Below are positions 4,475 to 6,037 of a DNA stretch of 6,037 nt, piece by piece. The stretch is from NCBI GenBank assembly GCA_945896935.1, contig CAMDER010000107.1, positions 1 to 6,037 of the forward strand, read 5' to 3'. The stretch comes from Bifidobacterium breve. GTDB lineage: Bacteria > Actinomycetota > Acidimicrobiia > Acidimicrobiales > Ilumatobacteraceae. Numbering within the stretch: position 1 is the first letter of the stretch; the number at the start of each line of letters is the position of its first letter. The notes beneath the pieces were generated by a model. It was not told where the DNA came from and searched no databases. It saw only the letters and a program-made list of their open reading frames with translations. The translations under genes and the position numbers were made by a program.

Positions 4475-6031
4475 GTGAGTACTTCTCTGATGCGCGCTAC
4501 CTCAGTCGGCCATGCGGGCATTTTTATTGAGACTCGACAAGGGTCAATACTCTGTGACCCATGGTTCAACCCAGCGTTCTTCGGATCGTGGTTTGTCTTT
4601 CCCCGTAATGATCAATTGCCTGCAGATTTTTATGACGCCTTGCGCAAGCCGTCGTACTTGTACATCTCACATCTTCACGGCGACCACCTAGACGAAGAAT
4701 GGTTGCCAGCAAATATTGATTTAGCCACACCGATTTTGCTACCTGGATTCCCGATTCCCGAACTTGAGCGTCGTCTTCGTAAACTTGGATTCACCGAATT
4801 CATTCAGACCGTCGATGGGGTTGAGCACGATTTAGGTGATGGCCTCACCGTCGCGATTCATGTTGAAACTTCAATCACCGATGGTCCAGCCGGAGACTCC
4901 GCGCTCGTTGTGAGCGATGGTGTTCATCGTTTGGTTAATCAAAACGATTGTCGCACCAGCGACCTCAATGCTCTTCGTGCTCACGGACCGATTGATGTGC
5001 ACTGCTTGCAATTTTCTGGGGCCATTTGGTACCCAATGGTGTATCAAGAATCTCCCGAGCGCATGCGCGAACTCATCGATCTCAAAGTTGATAGTCAATT
5101 TGCTCGGGCAATGCGCTACGTCGAAGCACTTGATGCGCGGGCGGTTGTCCCGTCGGCTGGTCCACCGTGCTTCCTTGACCCCGATCTCTTTCAGTTCAAT
5201 GTCATTAACGGCGATGAACTTTCAATCTTCCCCGATCAAACTCAGTTCTTGTCGCGGCTTCAAGCGGCGTCGCGTCACGGCATTATGAATATGCCCGGAA
5301 CTTGCATCACCATCGGCGACGAGTTGCAAGTTGATCATCCGCTGCCACAGGCCGACGTCGAGAAGATCTTCAGTGACAAGTCGACTTACCTCCGCGAGTA
5401 CCAAGCCGACTATCTCGATTGGCTCGACAACATGAAAGCAAACTGGGCTCAGCCCACCGATGATTTGTTGAATACGCTGAAAGCATGGTGGGAGCCATTG
5501 CTCGCGATGGCTCCATCTCTCCGACAAGGAATCGGGGCTGCATGTTTGTTGCGCGCTGGCGATCTAGAAATCCTCATTGATTTCCCGAATGGCAAAGTTC
5601 GTCCATTCAACGGCGAGACCTACGGGTTCCGTTTTGAAATTGATCGTCGGTTAGTTGAAACGGTCGTTGCACAAAATGCCGTTGACTGGAGCGACAAGTT
5701 GTTCTTGTCATGTCGTTTCTCGGCCTGGCGTTCGGGTTCGTATAACGAATACGTCTACAACTTCTTCAAGTCACTCAACGTTGAACGTATGCAGCGCACC
5801 GAAGCCGAAGCAGTCAAAAAATTCGCACCAGATACTCCGAGTGAAGAAATCACAATTGGCGACTACATCGTCGAGCGATATTGCCCACACCGCAAAGCCG
5901 ATCTTTCGGTCTTTGGTGAGTGCTCGGGTAGCGAACTGGTGTGTACGTTGCACGGTTGGAAATTTGATCTTGAAACTGGGGAATGCCTCACTGCTCAAGA
6001 TCGCAAATTACAGGTCCGTCGCGCCCAGTAA
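4475..6031 (+). CDS. Metallo-beta-lactamase-fold protein with C-terminal Rieske [2Fe-2S] domain; possible UDP-MurNAc hydroxylase (NamH-like)
   Basis: This is a 518-residue cytoplasmic protein. The N-terminal half is a metallo-beta-lactamase-like fold: GHAGIFIE and ILCDPWF near the start, the metal motif HLHGDH (66-71), a further VNQNDC (154-159) and a conserved-looking LQFSGAIWYP (178-187). The C-terminus (about 462-510) is a Rieske domain with CPHR (C470, H472) and CTLHGWKFD (C490, H493), the C-x-H...C-x2-H ligand set, followed by TGECL. The combination of an MBL-like domain and a Rieske domain in about 500 residues is characteristic of the nucleotide-sugar hydroxylases CMP-Neu5Ac hydroxylase and actinobacterial NamH. 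NamH turns UDP-N-acetylmuramic acid into the N-glycolyl form used in mycobacterial peptidoglycan. The assignment to NamH is inference from architecture and apparent lineage; another oxygenase of the same group remains possible. The GTG start is favoured because of the -10 hexamer 6 nt upstream. The gene appears complete, with TAA at 6029-6031. Confidence 0.82.
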   Translation: MSTSLMRATSVGHAGIFIETRQGSILCDPWFNPAFFGSWFVFPRNDQLPADFYDALRKPSYLYISHLHGDHLDEEWLPANIDLATPILLPGFPIPELERRLRKLGFTEFIQTVDGVEHDLGDGLTVAIHVETSITDGPAGDSALVVSDGVHRLVNQNDCRTSDLNALRAHGPIDVHCLQFSGAIWYPMVYQESPERMRELIDLKVDSQFARAMRYVEALDARAVVPSAGPPCFLDPDLFQFNVINGDELSIFPDQTQFLSRLQAASRHGIMNMPGTCITIGDELQVDHPLPQADVEKIFSDKSTYLREYQADYLDWLDNMKANWAQPTDDLLNTLKAWWEPLLAMAPSLRQGIGAACLLRAGDLEILIDFPNGKVRPFNGETYGFRFEIDRRLVETVVAQNAVDWSDKLFLSCRFSAWRSGSYNEYVYNFFKSLNVERMQRTEAEAVKKFAPDTPSEEITIGDYIVERYCPHRKADLSVFGECSGSELVCTLHGWKFDLETGECLTAQDRKLQVRRAQ

Positions 6032-6037
6032 TCGAAG

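Noticed and set aside
5222..5527. Minus-strand open frame of 101 codons inside the Rieske/MBL gene
   Set aside because: It is a shadow of the conserved plus-strand gene, with no promoter or ribosome site.

Overview
The window looks like chromosomal DNA of an actinobacterium with a moderate GC content (about half G+C by eye). A low-GC aquatic lineage, such as an Acidimicrobiia-type organism, would fit, but this is inference. Pointers to Actinobacteria are a DUF2510-type C-terminal domain, a Rieske/metallo-beta-lactamase protein resembling the mycolyl-type UDP-MurNAc hydroxylase, and transcription units that start directly at ATG or GTG about 6-7 nt after a -10 hexamer (leaderless starts). No tRNA, rRNA, CRISPR array or insertion sequence is visible, and coding density is very high.

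Layout. On the minus strand, reading leftwards from position 587, is a BdbC/DsbB-type membrane thiol oxidoreductase. Five bases after its stop comes the first 13 codons of another gene that runs off the left edge. Only 10 bases separate the BdbC start codon from that of a divergent plus-strand operon. The first operon gene is an unusual 862-residue protein: a complete two-domain sulfurtransferase (CGSGVS active site, as in 3-mercaptopyruvate sulfurtransferase) fused to about 12 membrane segments of an ABC-exporter type permease. The second gene, overlapping by ATGA, is the matching ABC ATPase. Next are a 146-residue protein with a DUF4177-like N-terminus and a DUF2510 C-terminus, and a 518-residue protein with an N-terminal metallo-beta-lactamase-like fold and a C-terminal Rieske [2Fe-2S] domain.

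How the genes may work together. The left half has a sulfur/thiol theme: a disulfide-generating membrane protein, a sulfur transferase, and an exporter physically joined to that sulfurtransferase. A reasonable hypothesis is a system that moves a sulfur- or thiol-containing compound across the membrane, or couples persulfide chemistry to export, next to extracytoplasmic disulfide formation. The last two genes appear to be separate units with their own promoters, and the Rieske protein may modify a cell-wall precursor. The most notable features are the sulfurtransferase-permease fusion and the interlocked divergent start region at 585-600, where each start codon forms half of the other gene's candidate -10 element.
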